Made by a program: the position numbers and the translations under genes. A DNA stretch of 5,926 nucleotides from a bacterium (GTDB taxonomy: Bacteria > Ratteibacteria > UBA8468 > B48-G9 > JAFGKM01). Positions 5,677 through 5,926 of this stretch are shown one piece after another; the first letter of the stretch is position 1, and every line of letters begins with the position of its first letter. The DNA is taken from NCBI GenBank assembly GCA_029548585.1, contig JAKPNC010000002.1, forward strand, positions 1 through 5,926, in the 5' to 3' direction. Below the pieces are notes generated by a model that ran no database searches, was not told the origin of the DNA, and saw only the letters and a program-made list of their open reading frames with translations.

Positions 5677-5926
5677 TTAAACGTTGAATTTCTCTATGCT
5701 CCTGTAGTTGTTCTTTTCAAGAATTTCTTCCACTCTCGGGATATCCGCCCCGGCAACCTTGAGGATAAGAGCGGCCTTAACCCCCTCTTCCATTATAAAG
5801 CCGTAAGCATCCTCAATGTTTATATCCCTGTCCTCGAGGATCTTCGCAACCTTGTGAAACGCCCCGACGCTGTCGGGAATTTCCACGACCACCACGTTCT
5901 GGAAAGAAACGAGGAAATTCTTCTCC
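5677..5926 (-). CDS. ACT-domain protein, C-terminal part (5' end outside the window)
   Basis: The 82 visible residues up to the TAA at 5677 form one ACT domain: a first strand VVVVEIPDSVGAFHKVAKIL (residues 11-30 of the visible part), the loop EDRDINIEDAYGF, strand KAALILKV, then a helix DIPRVEEILEKNNY and the final strand RSIEKFNV. The PDSVGAF turn corresponds to the Pro-Asp-x-x-Gly ligand-binding turn of ACT domains, which bind amino acids or similar effectors. A GTG at 5895 could start a 72-residue protein, but the frame is open to the window edge and the residues before it (KNFLVSFQNV) look like the link between two ACT domains. I therefore favour the second half of a tandem-ACT protein of about 140 residues, a small cytoplasmic regulator type seen in many anaerobes. 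No enzyme domain is visible. Ligand and target are unknown. The alternative, a C-terminal regulatory domain of a larger enzyme, cannot be excluded from this end. Confidence 0.8.
   Translation of the reverse strand, partial: EKNFLVSFQNVVVVEIPDSVGAFHKVAKILEDRDINIEDAYGFIMEEGVKAALILKVAGADIPRVEEILEKNNYRSIEKFNV

Overview
The window looks like an ordinary stretch of a Gram-negative (two-membrane) bacterial chromosome of moderate GC content, with closely packed genes. The tandem pseudopilin-like genes (one with a variant of the H-X9-DG tail motif), a uroporphyrinogen-decarboxylase-like protein that is not a heme enzyme, and an alginate-export-type outer membrane barrel are a mix I associate with anaerobic, uncultured lineages of the Planctomycetes/Verrucomicrobia/Lentisphaerae side and candidate phyla such as Omnitrophota. 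That placement is an inference from gene style and not a proven identification.

Left part, + strand: the 3' end of a pseudopilin-like gene (3-266), a complete GspG-like type II pseudopilin (319-1011), and uppP (1078-1830), the membrane undecaprenyl-diphosphate phosphatase that recycles the lipid carrier of cell-wall and polysaccharide synthesis. The two pseudopilins look like one transcription unit. uppP has no visible ribosome binding site and may have its own start of transcription.

Right part, - strand, reading from the right edge: the C-terminal part of an ACT-domain protein (5677 to the window edge), an outer membrane beta-barrel of the alginate-export family with a signal peptide (4294-5610), an Eis-like GNAT acetyltransferase (3021-4154), and a URO-D superfamily protein (1837-2988). 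Three of the four have strong Shine-Dalgarno sequences that fix starts downstream of the longest possible ORFs. The start of the ACT gene is outside the window. All are on one strand with gaps of 66, 139 and 32 bases, so they may form one or two operons. The - strand cluster meets uppP tail to tail with only 6 bases between the stop codons.

Between genes there are two notable hairpins (5633-5657 and 4228-4258) and one weak terminator-like structure (about 1829-1855). I see no tRNA, rRNA, CRISPR, transposon or long repeat, and no gap above 300 bases. The genes do not form an evident pathway together, and I do not see a clearly new multi-gene system. The most interesting points are the altered metal-site motif of the URO-D-like protein, the H-X9-DC variant tail, and the intercistronic hairpins.
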